A DNA stretch of 64,000 bases from contig DAOUBD010000012.1 in the NCBI GenBank assembly GCA_034432935.1, positions 54,978-118,977 on the forward strand. Direction: 5' to 3'. The notes under the pieces were generated by a model, which was not told where the DNA came from, searched no databases, and saw nothing but the letters and a program-made list of their open reading frames with translations. This document shows, in pieces, positions 26,135-35,597 of this stretch; position 1 is the first letter of the stretch, and every line of letters begins with the position of its first letter. Source of the DNA: DAOUAG01 sp034432935 (GTDB lineage: Bacteria; Chloroflexota; Dehalococcoidia; SM23-28-2; RBG-16-64-32). The position numbers were made by a program, and so were the translations under genes.

Positions 26135-27051
26135 ACTCGCTGCACCGCCGGCCGGCCAAAGATGCCCCTTGGGCGTATCGCCAGTACACCCAAAATAAGG
26201 GCCATAGCGACGATATCTCGGTATTGATTCGCTTCTTTGATGTCAAAGGGCATGTGCAGGAAGTCCACCCAGTCGTCCAGGTAAACGCCGACGAGGTTCT
26301 GTGTGACTCCCACTATGAGACCGCCGATGACTGCCCCCGGCGCGCTATCTAGGCCTCCCAGCACCGCTGCAGCAAACCCAAATAGGAGGGGCGTGAACAT
26401 CATCCCCGGCGAGAGGGTGATAATGGGCGCCACCAGCATTCCGGCCGCCGCCCCAAGGGCCGCGGCCAGACCCCAGCCGACCATCAGCATCAGTCCGGTG
26501 GGGACTCCCATAAGCTCCGCCGCCTCTCGATTGTAGGCGGTGACCCGCATGGCCAGCCCCAGCTTCGTGTGCTGGAACAAGACGTAGACGATGGCCGTAA
26601 GGATCATCGCCACTACGAACAGATACAGGTTGTGGCGGGAGATGAGGATGCCGAGCACGTTTATGGGCCCCCCCTTGAAGGGTTGGCCAAAGGTCTTGGG
26701 GTTGGAGCCCCAAATGCTCCCGCTCATGGAGTTGAAGGCGAGGAACAGTCCCAGGCCTATAATCACAGCGTTCATGGGCGGTTTGCCTTCCACCATGCGG
26801 ATGAGCCCCCGCTCCAAGGCCGCTCCTAGCAGGAACGCTAGGACCACAGCCAGGACGAAGCCGGCCCCGTACGGCATGTGGATCATGAGGGCCCAACCCA
26901 AGTACGTGGTGAAGGTTGCCATCTCTCCCTGCCCAAAGTTGAACATCTGGGTGGACTGGAAGATCATCACCAGGGACAGGGCCAGCACCCCATAGATGCT
27001 CCCCGTCATCATCCCCGACACTATCTGTTGGACAAGCGTATTCCAGTCCAT
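26131..27051 (-). CDS. livH: Branched-chain amino acid-type ABC permease LivH
   Basis: A 306-aa inner-membrane permease with about eight membrane helices. The start (VQQIVSGMMTGSIYGVLALSLVMIF), NFGQGEMATF and the VTAYNREAAELMGV cytoplasmic coupling loop are typical LivH. It lies 5 bp after livF and overlaps livM by 4 bp. Confidence 0.94.
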   Translation of the reverse strand: MDWNTLVQQIVSGMMTGSIYGVLALSLVMIFQSTQMFNFGQGEMATFTTYLGWALMIHMPYGAGFVLAVVLAFLLGAALERGLIRMVEGKPPMNAVIIGLGLFLAFNSMSGSIWGSNPKTFGQPFKGGPINVLGILISRHNLYLFVVAMILTAIVYVLFQHTKLGLAMRVTAYNREAAELMGVPTGLMLMVGWGLAAALGAAAGMLVAPIITLSPGMMFTPLLFGFAAAVLGGLDSAPGAVIGGLIVGVTQNLVGVYLDDWVDFLHMPFDIKEANQYRDIVAMALILGVLAIRPRGIFGRPAVQRV

Positions 27052-27056
27052 GGTCC

Positions 27057-27797
27057 TCAGTACCCCAAATAGCTTCGGCGCACGTCCTCGTTGCCCCGCA
27101 GTTCATCGGGGGTGCCGGCGACAGCGATCCGGCCGACTTCCAAGACATAGGCATAATGCGCCACGTCCAAAGCCACGGCAGCGTTTTGCTCCACCAGTAG
27201 TGTGGTCATCCTCTTGTTGCGGTTGAGGGCCCGGATGATCCCGTATATCTCTTCCACGATCATCGGCGCCAGTCCCAGGGATGGCTCGTCCAACAGCAGT
27301 AGTCGCGGGTTGGCCATGAGGGCCCGCGCGATGGCCAACATCTGCTGCTCGCCTCCCGATAGGGTGGCGGCGCGCTGCTTGCGGCGCTGAGCGAGGACCG
27401 GAAAATGCTCCAGCACCTCGGCCATGTCGCGTCGCGTATCGTTCCGCCAAGGCCGCGCGAACGCCCCGATGCGCAGGTTCTCCTCGACCGTGAGCTCCCC
27501 AAAGATCTGTCTTCCCTCGGGCACATGGACGATGCCGCGGCGCACTAAGCTGCTGGCGCTGCGGCCGCTGATCTCCTCGCCCTGGAACTGTACGCTCCCT
27601 GAGGCCGGCCGCATCATGCCGGAGATGACCCTCAGCGTTGTCGATTTGCCAGCGCCATTGGCTCCCAGAAGGGCGACCACTGAGCCTTCGGGCACCCGTA
27701 GGCTTATGCCGTGGAGGGCGCGGATGGGGCCATAGGAGGCGTACACGTTTCTCACCTCCAGGGCGATACGCTGGGTTGCCGGCGCCTCCGAGATCAT
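27057..27797 (-). CDS. livF: ABC transporter ATP-binding protein LivF
   Basis: A 246-aa ATPase with Walker A GANGAGKST, signature LSGGEQQ, Walker B LLLDEPS and a VEQN switch. VPEGRQIFGELTVEENL is diagnostic of LivF. The ATGA start overlaps the livG stop. It energises uptake together with LivG. Confidence 0.95.
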   Translation of the reverse strand: MISEAPATQRIALEVRNVYASYGPIRALHGISLRVPEGSVVALLGANGAGKSTTLRVISGMMRPASGSVQFQGEEISGRSASSLVRRGIVHVPEGRQIFGELTVEENLRIGAFARPWRNDTRRDMAEVLEHFPVLAQRRKQRAATLSGGEQQMLAIARALMANPRLLLLDEPSLGLAPMIVEEIYGIIRALNRNKRMTTLLVEQNAAVALDVAHYAYVLEVGRIAVAGTPDELRGNEDVRRSYLGY

Positions 27798-28573
27798 GCC
27801 GCGTGCTCCCCGCCTGTCGTCCCAAGATAGGCCCTGATGACCGCCGGGTCCTTCTGCACTTCGGTTGGCGTCCCATCCGCTATCTTTCGGCCGAAGTCCA
27901 GGACGCAGACCCTATCGGAGATGCCCATGACGAGGTTCATGTGGTGCTCCACCAGGAGGATCGTCAGGTCCTGCTCCCTTCGGATACGCCGAATGAGATC
28001 TGCGAGCTCTTCCACTTCCTCGTGATTCAGACCTCCCGCCGGCTCGTCCAACATGAGGAGCTTGGGGGAGGACATGAGGGCCCGGGCCAGCTCTACCCGC
28101 TTCTGTACGGGAAATGGGAGCAAGCCCGCGAACCGGTGAGCCATGGGACCAAGCCCCAACTCATCCAGCAGCGCCTCTGCTTTGGAGCGGGCTCGACGCT
28201 CGGCCTGGATGCTCCCCGGCCAGCGTAGCATCGCCAAGAGGGGGTTCTTGGGCATGAAGCAGTGAGCGCCCATCATGGTGTTTTCCAGGACGGTCATCCA
28301 CGGGAACAGGCTGACGTTCTGGAAGGTGCGGGCTATCCCTGTGGACACCACCTGGTGGGGCCGATACCTCAGTAGGTCCCGGCCCTCGAATTCGATGCTT
28401 CCGCGGTCTGGATCGTAGATCCGCGAAAGGCAGTTGAACAGGGTGGTCTTGCCAGCGCCGTTGGGGCCTATGATGCCATATATCTGCCCCTGTTCCACAT
28501 CGAGACTCACGCCCTGCAGAGCGTGGATGCCCCCGAAGCTTCGCCATATGTCACGTAACGAGAGGATCGCCAC
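27794..28573 (-). CDS. livG: ABC transporter ATP-binding protein LivG
   Basis: A 259-aa ATPase with Walker A GPNGAGKTTL, the LivG-type ARTFQNVSLFPWMTVLEN segment, a degenerate signature LPFPVQKRVELARAL, Walker B LMLDEPAGGL and EHHM switch. The loss of the LSGGQ consensus is common in LivG. First transporter gene after the thiolase-like 2 gene, separated from it by about 100 bp without obvious features. Confidence 0.94.
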   Translation of the reverse strand: MAILSLRDIWRSFGGIHALQGVSLDVEQGQIYGIIGPNGAGKTTLFNCLSRIYDPDRGSIEFEGRDLLRYRPHQVVSTGIARTFQNVSLFPWMTVLENTMMGAHCFMPKNPLLAMLRWPGSIQAERRARSKAEALLDELGLGPMAHRFAGLLPFPVQKRVELARALMSSPKLLMLDEPAGGLNHEEVEELADLIRRIRREQDLTILLVEHHMNLVMGISDRVCVLDFGRKIADGTPTEVQKDPAVIRAYLGTTGGEHAA

Positions 28574-28677
28574 CGCCTGGCCCCCGGCCGTCCTTCAGGG
28601 CTTCGCTCTTGCAGGCGGCACCCAAAGCTTGCCCGGACCTCTGGCCGCCCCCACGCTCGTACGCACCATGACCCCCG

Positions 28678-29859
28678 CTACCTCTTCAGGATACTGGCCG
28701 TGGCGTTACCTCCGAGGCCAATTACCTGTGCCAACCCAGCCTTGGCGTTCGGTACCTGCCGGCCGCCCGCTTGCCCGCGCAGCTGCCAGGTGACCTCGCA
28801 GATCTGGAACAGCCCCTGGGCCGTGGTGGCCTCGCCGAAGGACTGGAAGCCGCCGCTAGGGTTGATCGGGAGCTTGCCCACTGGCGTAGTCTCGCCCGCC
28901 CGGTGGAGCGACTCCATCTGCCCAGGTTCAACGATGCCCCATTCCTCCGGAAAAGAGAGCTCGTAGTACGGGGTGTTGTCCTGGAGTTCCAGAAAGCTTA
29001 GGTCCTCTGGCCCCACGCCGGCGGCGGCAAAGGCTCGCTTGACTGCCTCCGTTACCTCGCTGTGCTCGGCGTGCTCTGGCGCTGCCACCGCCGATACCCC
29101 CTTCGGGGTGCCATCGCCGAAAAGGGACGTTGCGATCACGCTGGCCGCAACCCAGACCGGCGCAGTGGTGCGCTTCCGGGCCTCCTCGGCCGAGCACAGG
29201 ACCACCGCCGCCGCACCATCGCTTACCGGACAGATCTCGTAGAGCCGGAGGGGGTAACACACCATAGGTGAGTTCAGAATTTCCTCCATGGTGTATTCAC
29301 GGCGATAGCGGGCGTAGGGGTTGTGCACGGAGTTCTTGTGGGCCTTTACGGCGATCCTCGCCAGGTCTTCTTCTGTCGTGCCGTGAATCTCCATCCGGCG
29401 CCGGGTCAGCATGGCCCAGAACGATGGCCCTGTCATGCCGGCGCAGGCGAATTGCAAGTACTGGATGTCCAGCGGATCGGCCTCGTTGCCGGAGAGGGGC
29501 AAGAATCCTCTTGGCATCTTCTCCCCTGCCACCGCTAAGACGACGTCTGCCTGCCCGGTAGCCACCAGCATGTAGGCCACGTTGAAGGCGTGGCCGCCCG
29601 CAGCGCAGCCGGCCGACAGGTTGTAGACCGGCACGCCTGTCATGCCGATGTCGATGCCGATCTCGTTTCCGTTCAGGCCCCAGCCAAATCCGCCAGAGAA
29701 TCGGGAGCTCCCGGAGGAGATGGCCTGGATCTCCCGCCAGTTGACGCCGGCGTCCTTGAGGGCTGCATCCACGGCCTCCCTGCACATTAGGTTCAGCGGC
29801 TTGTCGTCGAACTTGCCCCAGGGGTGCATCCCCACCCCTATTACGGCTACCTCCCGCAT
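28678..29859 (-). CDS. Thiolase-like protein 2 (SCP2-type)
   Basis: A 393-aa thiolase-superfamily protein. The nucleophile position is Cys85 (NLSAGCAAGGH), but the C-terminal GHP histidine motif of thiolases is replaced (SFGEATTAQG), and the HDAF/YDCF position reads LQDN. The active site therefore differs both from a classic thiolase and from copy 1. AAGGAGGAG precedes the ATG. It pairs with the DUF35 gene immediately upstream at 29906. Confidence 0.86.
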   Translation of the reverse strand: MREVAVIGVGMHPWGKFDDKPLNLMCREAVDAALKDAGVNWREIQAISSGSSRFSGGFGWGLNGNEIGIDIGMTGVPVYNLSAGCAAGGHAFNVAYMLVATGQADVVLAVAGEKMPRGFLPLSGNEADPLDIQYLQFACAGMTGPSFWAMLTRRRMEIHGTTEEDLARIAVKAHKNSVHNPYARYRREYTMEEILNSPMVCYPLRLYEICPVSDGAAAVVLCSAEEARKRTTAPVWVAASVIATSLFGDGTPKGVSAVAAPEHAEHSEVTEAVKRAFAAAGVGPEDLSFLELQDNTPYYELSFPEEWGIVEPGQMESLHRAGETTPVGKLPINPSGGFQSFGEATTAQGLFQICEVTWQLRGQAGGRQVPNAKAGLAQVIGLGGNATASILKR

Positions 29860-29905
29860 GGCGGCTCCTCCTTGGCTCTCACCCGGCGCTCCAATCGCTG
29901 GAGCA

Positions 29906-30331
29906 TCAGAGGGGACGGAACTTCCAGGTCACCACCTCGTTCCCCTCCTCGTCGTGGTAGGCCGGCTCGATCACCAGCTCGACCTCCTGGCCGATTTTCA
30001 AATCCTCAGGTCTGTCGGTGCTCACCATCCCCAACACGCGTATCCTTTCGGGCAGGTCTACCATGGCCACGCCGTAGGGCTGGAAGGGCTCGTCGAAGCG
30101 CGCCGGCAAGGGCGGCTTGAAGTACTGGATGGTATAGGTCCATATCGTACCCCTTGGGCTCAAATAGATATCCTCCACTCGCTTGTCGTCACAGTCCGGA
30201 TTCCGGCAAACCGGTGTCCGAGGGAAGTAGGCCACGCCGCAGCCGTGGCAGCGAGAGCCCAGGAGACGGGGGCCGTCCGGGGTCTCCTCGAAAACCCCTT
30301 GCACGATGGGGATCCGCTTGGCCGTCTTCAT
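29906..30331 (-). CDS. DUF35 Zn-ribbon/OB-fold protein, partner of thiolase-like protein 2
   Basis: A 141-aa protein with zinc-ribbon cysteines C28, C31, C42 and C47, then an OB-fold. A GTG at 30337 is in frame, but GGAGG ends right against it; the same GGAGG lies 5 bp before the ATG at 30331, which is therefore the likely start. It follows CoA-transferase genes and precedes its thiolase-like partner by 46 bp. Confidence 0.88.
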   Translation of the reverse strand: MKTAKRIPIVQGVFEETPDGPRLLGSRCHGCGVAYFPRTPVCRNPDCDDKRVEDIYLSPRGTIWTYTIQYFKPPLPARFDEPFQPYGVAMVDLPERIRVLGMVSTDRPEDLKIGQEVELVIEPAYHDEEGNEVVTWKFRPL

Positions 30332-30362
30332 CTTCACCTCCAGGCCTAAGCCTTGCCTGACA

Positions 30363-31607
30363 TCACAGGATGGTCCCTTCTTCCTTGAACCGGATCACGT
30401 CGTCCCAGGAGTAGCCCAGGGTCTCTACCAGCACTTCTTCTGTGTGTTGCCCCAGCTCCGGGCCCAGAGTGCGGACACTGGCGGGTGTCTTGCTGAAGGT
30501 GACTGGCAAGCCTCTTACCATCACCTGGCGGTCCACTTCAGGGCTGTAGGCGGTCACCAGGTACTTGTTCTCCCAGGCCTGCGGGTCCTCGGACAGGTCT
30601 TTGAGGTTGTTGATGGCAGCGGCCGGGATGCCCAAAGGCCGCCATCGCTCCAACCATTCGGCCGCCGTCCGTCGCCGGATGAGGCCGTCGAGGGTGTCTA
30701 CCAAGGTCTGGGCGTTTTGCCGGCGGGCTTCTGCGGTGGCGAACCGGGGGTCGCCGGCAAGGCTTTCATTGCCGAGGCCCTGGCACAATAGGCGCCAGTT
30801 CGGATCGGTGTTCTGCAAGCAGACGAATAGCCACTTGTCGGAGGCAGGATACGTGTTCCAGAGGGGGTTCAGGGCATCGCGGCGCGATCTCTGCCTGGAG
30901 AAGAAATCATCGCCTGTGGCCAGATAACCTTGCAGAGTGGGCGCCGCTAGGAAAAGCTGTGCGCCATAGAGGGACGCGTCGATGAACTGCCCGCGGCCCG
31001 TGCGCCGGCGAGCGTGAAGCGCCAATAGAATGCCCAGCGCCGCCATGAGACCGCCCATGGCATCGCCGGAGCCCATTCCAAGGTAAATCGGTGGCTGTCC
31101 GGGCTCCCCCAAGCGGGCCATGATCCCCGTTAGCGCCTGGACCGTCAGGTCGAAAGACGGGCGGGTGACGCGGCCCCGGAAGCCGTAGCCGGTGCATATG
31201 GCGTAGATCAGGCGCGGGTTGATCTGCCTCAACCGATCGTACGTCACCTCCCAGCGCTCGAGGTTCTCCACTGTCACGTTGGAAAGAAAGACGTCCGAGC
31301 GCTCAACCAGCCGGTACATTATCTCTCGGCCGCCGGGCTTGTTAAGGTCTACGGCCATGCTCTTCTTGTTGCGGTTGATCACGGCGAAGTATTGGTTCCA
31401 ATCCCCCACCGGCAGCGCCTTTATGGAACGCACGCCACGGCCCAGGTCGCCCCCTTGCGGCCGCTCAAAATGGATAACCTCAGCGCCAAGGTCGGCCAAC
31501 AGTTGGGCAGCCACCGGGCCCTGGAACCACATCGTGAGATCTATGACCCGAACGCCTCGCAGAGCGCCTACGGTGGGAGCGCTGCTCTCGGTCCTAGGCG
31601 ATGACAC
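30363..31607 (-). CDS. CaiB/BaiF (class III) CoA-transferase 5
   Basis: A 414-aa family III CoA-transferase. VRVIDLTMWFQGPVAAQLLADLGAEV, INRNKKSMAVDLNKPGG and the candidate catalytic Asp in GSGDAMGG before GQFIDASLYGA are present. The GTG at 31607 is preferred: it has GGAGGAA upstream and gives a normal family length, whereas ATG choices further up run deep into the preceding gene. It overlaps that gene by 14 bp, so the two are coupled. Confidence 0.9.
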   Translation of the reverse strand: MSSPRTESSAPTVGALRGVRVIDLTMWFQGPVAAQLLADLGAEVIHFERPQGGDLGRGVRSIKALPVGDWNQYFAVINRNKKSMAVDLNKPGGREIMYRLVERSDVFLSNVTVENLERWEVTYDRLRQINPRLIYAICTGYGFRGRVTRPSFDLTVQALTGIMARLGEPGQPPIYLGMGSGDAMGGLMAALGILLALHARRRTGRGQFIDASLYGAQLFLAAPTLQGYLATGDDFFSRQRSRRDALNPLWNTYPASDKWLFVCLQNTDPNWRLLCQGLGNESLAGDPRFATAEARRQNAQTLVDTLDGLIRRRTAAEWLERWRPLGIPAAAINNLKDLSEDPQAWENKYLVTAYSPEVDRQVMVRGLPVTFSKTPASVRTLGPELGQHTEEVLVETLGYSWDDVIRFKEEGTIL

Positions 31608-32799
31608 CGGCTTCCTCCAGCTCTGCGATGTCATCCTCGCTGTAGTCCAACCATTCGTGCAGGATGTCTGCCGTGTGCTGTCCGAGGGACGGCGCAAAGC
31701 GGTCCAGGCGCGCTGGGGTATCGCTCATGTAGATGGGGAACCCCAGCATCTTGATCTCCCCCAGGCCGGCATCCTGCAAGCGGAGGATATAGTGGTTCCG
31801 GTAGGCTTGGGGATCGTTTGCCGGGTAGGAGTAGTCCTCGATGGAATCGGCCGACAGGCCGCGCTCGACAAATAGCTCCTTCCAGTACTGTGCCGGCTGG
31901 GAGCGGAACGTCTCATCGAGGTGGCGCATGAGTTCTAGCCGGTTCTCCCCGCACCGCTTCTCATGGGTGTCGAATCGGGGGTCATCGGCCGCCAGCCCTA
32001 CCACCTCCGAGAACGCCGGCCAATAGCGATCCGTGTCAGGCATGGTTAGGGTTATCCATCGTCCGTCTGCCGTCGGGTAGTTGGGGCCGCTCATCGGGTT
32101 GCCGGCGTCTAGACGGGAGACCGGATGCAAGAAGCGCTCCCCCAGGATGGCTAGGTAGGCTTGGATGTCCAGGCTCGCGCCGTACATGTTGCCCGCAAAG
32201 AGCGATACGTCCACCTGTTGGCCCTCGCCTGTCTGCTCCCGATGGTGTAAGGCAGCCACCGTACCGAACGCCATCATCACGGCTGTATACATTTGGCCGG
32301 CTCCATGGTAGACAGGCGGCTGGCCAGGCTGCGGGAGGATGGGCATCATGCCGGTGCGGGCCGCCGCCAGTTCGTCCAGAGCTGGGAGGTCGCAATCGGG
32401 TCCCGCAGGGCCGAAACCTGAGCCTCGCACATAGATAAGCCGTGGGTTTTGGGCGGCCAAGGCCTCATAGGCCCAGCCAAGCTCCGAAAGCTCCGCGGCC
32501 GGCCGGTCCGTGGCGAACACATCGATGCGGCCCGCCAACCTGCCGACTATCTGGCGCCCTTTGGGGGTACGCGGGTCCACCGCTAGGCTGAGCTTGTTGC
32601 GGTTAGCCAGCTCGAACTTGTAGTCCCACGGAGCCGGCGGTTCCTGGTCGGTAAGGAGGGAACGCTGTTCCTTGGCCTCCGGCAGTGTCTCCAGCTTGAT
32701 GACAGTAGCGCCGAAGTCCCCTAGCAGTGCCGTGCCCAAGGCACTCCAGAACTGGGTCGTCACGTCCAGGACAGTCAGCCCGCCCAACGCCCGGCTCAT
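31594..32799 (-). CDS. CaiB/BaiF (class III) CoA-transferase 6, catalytic Asp missing
   Basis: A 401-aa family III CoA-transferase-fold protein. The fold blocks are intact (LTVLDVTTQFWSALGTALLGDFGATV, GQQVDVSLFAG). The segment that carries the catalytic Asp in the other five copies reads GAGQMYTAVM here, two residues shorter and without Asp. It may be the non-catalytic half of a heteromer with the coupled downstream protein, comparable in idea to the two-subunit benzylsuccinate CoA-transferase; that is inference. It follows the carboxylase gamma gene by 23 bp. Confidence 0.88.
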   Translation of the reverse strand: MSRALGGLTVLDVTTQFWSALGTALLGDFGATVIKLETLPEAKEQRSLLTDQEPPAPWDYKFELANRNKLSLAVDPRTPKGRQIVGRLAGRIDVFATDRPAAELSELGWAYEALAAQNPRLIYVRGSGFGPAGPDCDLPALDELAAARTGMMPILPQPGQPPVYHGAGQMYTAVMMAFGTVAALHHREQTGEGQQVDVSLFAGNMYGASLDIQAYLAILGERFLHPVSRLDAGNPMSGPNYPTADGRWITLTMPDTDRYWPAFSEVVGLAADDPRFDTHEKRCGENRLELMRHLDETFRSQPAQYWKELFVERGLSADSIEDYSYPANDPQAYRNHYILRLQDAGLGEIKMLGFPIYMSDTPARLDRFAPSLGQHTADILHEWLDYSEDDIAELEEAGVIA

Positions 32800-32822
32800 C
32801 AGCGGAGCTCCCTCTCAGCCCC

Positions 32823-33365
32823 TCAGGGCTCCCATTCGCGGATCGTCTCCAGCGTCTTGTCGGTGAACTCGGCTCGGTCTGGCAGCGGGCGCCCCAGCCA
32901 CTCCGAGTAGAAGGTATCGAGGTCTGGAAGGAATTCGAAGTCCGGCGGGCATCCTCTGGGCACCGCCTCGACCTCCAACTGGCTACCACACCCCGGACAG
33001 TAGTACTCCCGGAGCTGCATCCAGGAGGGGTCTGGCATCTCCCACCCTCGGTAAACCTCGCCCAGCTTCTCTTCCGTATCGCGAACGTAGACCAATGCGT
33101 TGAGCTTCCAGTTCACCCGGTAATCCCCGAACTCGTGTCCACAAGTGCACTTCACGATGCGGGCGTTGTCCTTCTGCACGATAAAGAGGTGGGGCGTCAG
33201 CGGTAGTAGGATCTTCTCCGGCCACGACACCCTTCGTTGAAGGATGGACACCCACTGATCAAACCGCGAGGCGTCCTTGGGGGCCTTCATGATCTCCTGG
33301 ACACGGCTCCAGGGCAGCTTGCCGTCCGCTAGCTGCTCGATTTCGTGGATATCATACTCGGACAT
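32823..33365 (-). CDS. acxC: Acetone carboxylase gamma subunit-like protein
   Basis: A 180-aa protein close in length to acetone carboxylase gamma. Two cysteine pairs, C73-T-C75 and C123-PG-C126, could bind a metal, and WPEKILLPLTPHLFIVQK and GWEMPDPSWMQLREYYCPGC are family-like. ATG 33365 has GGAGG 8 bp upstream; the frame open to 33536 only overlaps the alpha gene. Its place after beta and alpha completes the three-subunit set. Confidence 0.86.
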   Translation of the reverse strand: MSEYDIHEIEQLADGKLPWSRVQEIMKAPKDASRFDQWVSILQRRVSWPEKILLPLTPHLFIVQKDNARIVKCTCGHEFGDYRVNWKLNALVYVRDTEEKLGEVYRGWEMPDPSWMQLREYYCPGCGSQLEVEAVPRGCPPDFEFLPDLDTFYSEWLGRPLPDRAEFTDKTLETIREWEP

Positions 33366-33385
33366 GATGGACCTCCATCCGGCTG

Positions 33386-35596
33386 CTAGAAAGCAAAGTC
33401 GTCTGGCAACCGCCAGAAGGCCCTGATCTGAGCAGCGTACTCTGGAGAGAGCGACATCGACGATCGCCACATATCTAGAACGGCCTGGGCCATGCCCTCC
33501 TTGGCCTGCACTTTTTTCCGTTCCTCTCGCCACCAATCACGGAATGGAACGCCGCGAGCCTTGCGAGCCTCCCGGATGGCCTGGCGACGTTGCCGAGTCG
33601 CCTCCTCATCGATGATCCATTCCTTAGTTTTCGGATCTTGCCGGGCGATGACCCCGTAGATGTTCTCAGCGACCCAGGGCCGGGTCCACCCCTGCTCGAG
33701 GTCGTTGCGGACCATCTCTGGGTCACGCTCAATAGGGTCGCCCATGGCCTGCGCGCCCGAGACGTGGTGAATGATGAGGTCATATTCCCGCAGGGGCTGG
33801 GGCGTAACGAAAGGCACGCTCAGGTTGGTCTCGACGATCTCGCCCTTGACCCGCTTGGGGAGTTCGGGGTCAGCGGGATCACCCCGCTCGTGGACTAGGG
33901 GCTTGCGTTGATCGATGAGCTCTTTGACGTTGGAGGCCAGGGTATAGCTGCCGCGGTCAGGCCAGCGCGGGTAGGCCCCGTACATCCCGTGGTTGGCCAG
34001 GACCCTGTCCCTCATCCCGGCGTCGCCGGCCTGGTACTCCAGGGCCTGGGTGTTCTTGACCATCCAGACCGCGGTATGGCCCAGGCCTCCGCGAAACTTT
34101 CCATAGCCTCCCGAGTCGGGCTCTACGTTGCGGCCTAGGTACATGATGGGGTACCAGAGCTCCATCACCTCAGCGTTGCCGAAGTCTGCCATGGGTGTGT
34201 AGATGCACCAAGCGCTGTTCTCTCCGTCGGCGATGGCCCTTGCCGGAGCGCCGTTGGAGGCCTGCTCCAAGGTCATGCCCACCACGTAGACCCCATATTG
34301 CCCCATGCCGGCGAACTCCCCCGTAAGGGTATGGCCCGCGCCGGCCGCCACCTCCTCCAGATAGCCACGGCAGTAGTAGGGCCGCGTCATCATTTCGTAC
34401 AAGGAGCTCAGCCAGATGACGGCAGGGGCCCAAGCCACGCCGCTGGCAGCGTGGTAGTCCACCGGGAAGGGGTTGGCCCAAGACCCGGGCGGCGGCGTCT
34501 TCGTCTCCCAGGCGTACGTCGTCCCGCTGCTGAACATGTCGAACCCGACGATATGGGAGAAGCCGTTCAGCAGGCCTGAGGATAGCGCTATCGGATTGAT
34601 GTTCTCGCCGAAGGGGACTATGCCGCTGGCCCCGTCGAAGGAGACCTCTAGCTTTCCCGAACCAGTGATGGTGATGTCCAGGGGCAGGCTGAAGAGCACA
34701 TCGACGTCCTGCTTGGGCAAGACGACGCGTTTGCCCTTCATGGCCAGGTCTTTGAACTGAGACTTGCGTAGGCGTCCCGGCACCGCCTGGGTCGTGATGC
34801 GCTTGATGGCGTATCGCCTGCTGTCCTCCAGGTACTCCCGCGTGACGTCCTTGAAGTAGTCCAGGCCGTACTTGTCGATCAGCTCTTGCACCCGTTGGCG
34901 GATGGTGAAGGCCCCGGCCAATCGGGCCCTCGCATCGGCCATAATCCAGTCCGGCACGCGCGTCCGAGACCTGATCTTCTTCTCGTACCAGGGGTAGTGG
35001 CGGTCGTTCTCGCCGATCTTCTCCATGCAGATGGGCACGCCGTCCGAAAAGCAGTCGGGGTTGAGGAAGCCGATGGAGCCCGGCAGGACGCAGCCCACAT
35101 CCATGCCGTGGGTTACCGAGACCACCCAGGCCACCAGCTCATCCCGATAGAAGATGGGGATGGCGGTGTGGAAGTCCATGGGGTGGATGTCGCCGTAGTG
35201 GGGGTCGTTGTTCTCAAAGATGTCTCCCGGCCGGATCCCGGGGCTCTCCTCGTAATCGTTCTCGATGAGAGAGCGCACGAAAGACGCCAGCATGCCGGTG
35301 TGCCCCGTTATCCCGCGCGACGTGCAGATGCACTCCCCCGTGGGCAGGTTCAGCGTCCACATGGCGTCGCCCCCCTCCACGGCGATCGGAGAGGATGACA
35401 CCTGGCAGCCCACTGCCCAGCCGGTGTTGAGGATGTTGAGGAGGATCTGGTAGACGGCTTCGTAGGTACCAGGGTCCTCCTGCTTGCGTTTGAGCTCTTT
35501 GAGCCCAAAGAGGTGCCCCGTCTCCCGGTACAGCCTCTCGTTCTCCTCTAGTTGCGCCTTCAGTGAAAGGCGTTGGCCTACTGCCTGGGCGGACAT
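33386..35596 (-). CDS. acxB: Acetone carboxylase-type alpha subunit (hydantoinase B/oxoprolinase family)
   Basis: A 736-aa HyuB-family protein, close to acetone carboxylase alpha. The motif NNDPHYGDIHPMDFH (about residues 129-143) and THGMDVG (162-168) correspond to the metal-site region of that enzyme. It would hold the carboxylation site, joining a ketone enolate with phosphate-activated bicarbonate. It starts 1 bp after the beta stop. Acetophenone carboxylase is related, but the alpha/beta/gamma layout and subunit sizes fit acetone carboxylase better. The ketone used here is unknown. Confidence 0.88.
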   Translation of the reverse strand: MSAQAVGQRLSLKAQLEENERLYRETGHLFGLKELKRKQEDPGTYEAVYQILLNILNTGWAVGCQVSSSPIAVEGGDAMWTLNLPTGECICTSRGITGHTGMLASFVRSLIENDYEESPGIRPGDIFENNDPHYGDIHPMDFHTAIPIFYRDELVAWVVSVTHGMDVGCVLPGSIGFLNPDCFSDGVPICMEKIGENDRHYPWYEKKIRSRTRVPDWIMADARARLAGAFTIRQRVQELIDKYGLDYFKDVTREYLEDSRRYAIKRITTQAVPGRLRKSQFKDLAMKGKRVVLPKQDVDVLFSLPLDITITGSGKLEVSFDGASGIVPFGENINPIALSSGLLNGFSHIVGFDMFSSGTTYAWETKTPPPGSWANPFPVDYHAASGVAWAPAVIWLSSLYEMMTRPYYCRGYLEEVAAGAGHTLTGEFAGMGQYGVYVVGMTLEQASNGAPARAIADGENSAWCIYTPMADFGNAEVMELWYPIMYLGRNVEPDSGGYGKFRGGLGHTAVWMVKNTQALEYQAGDAGMRDRVLANHGMYGAYPRWPDRGSYTLASNVKELIDQRKPLVHERGDPADPELPKRVKGEIVETNLSVPFVTPQPLREYDLIIHHVSGAQAMGDPIERDPEMVRNDLEQGWTRPWVAENIYGVIARQDPKTKEWIIDEEATRQRRQAIREARKARGVPFRDWWREERKKVQAKEGMAQAVLDMWRSSMSLSPEYAAQIRAFWRLPDDFAF

Positions 35597-35597
35597 C

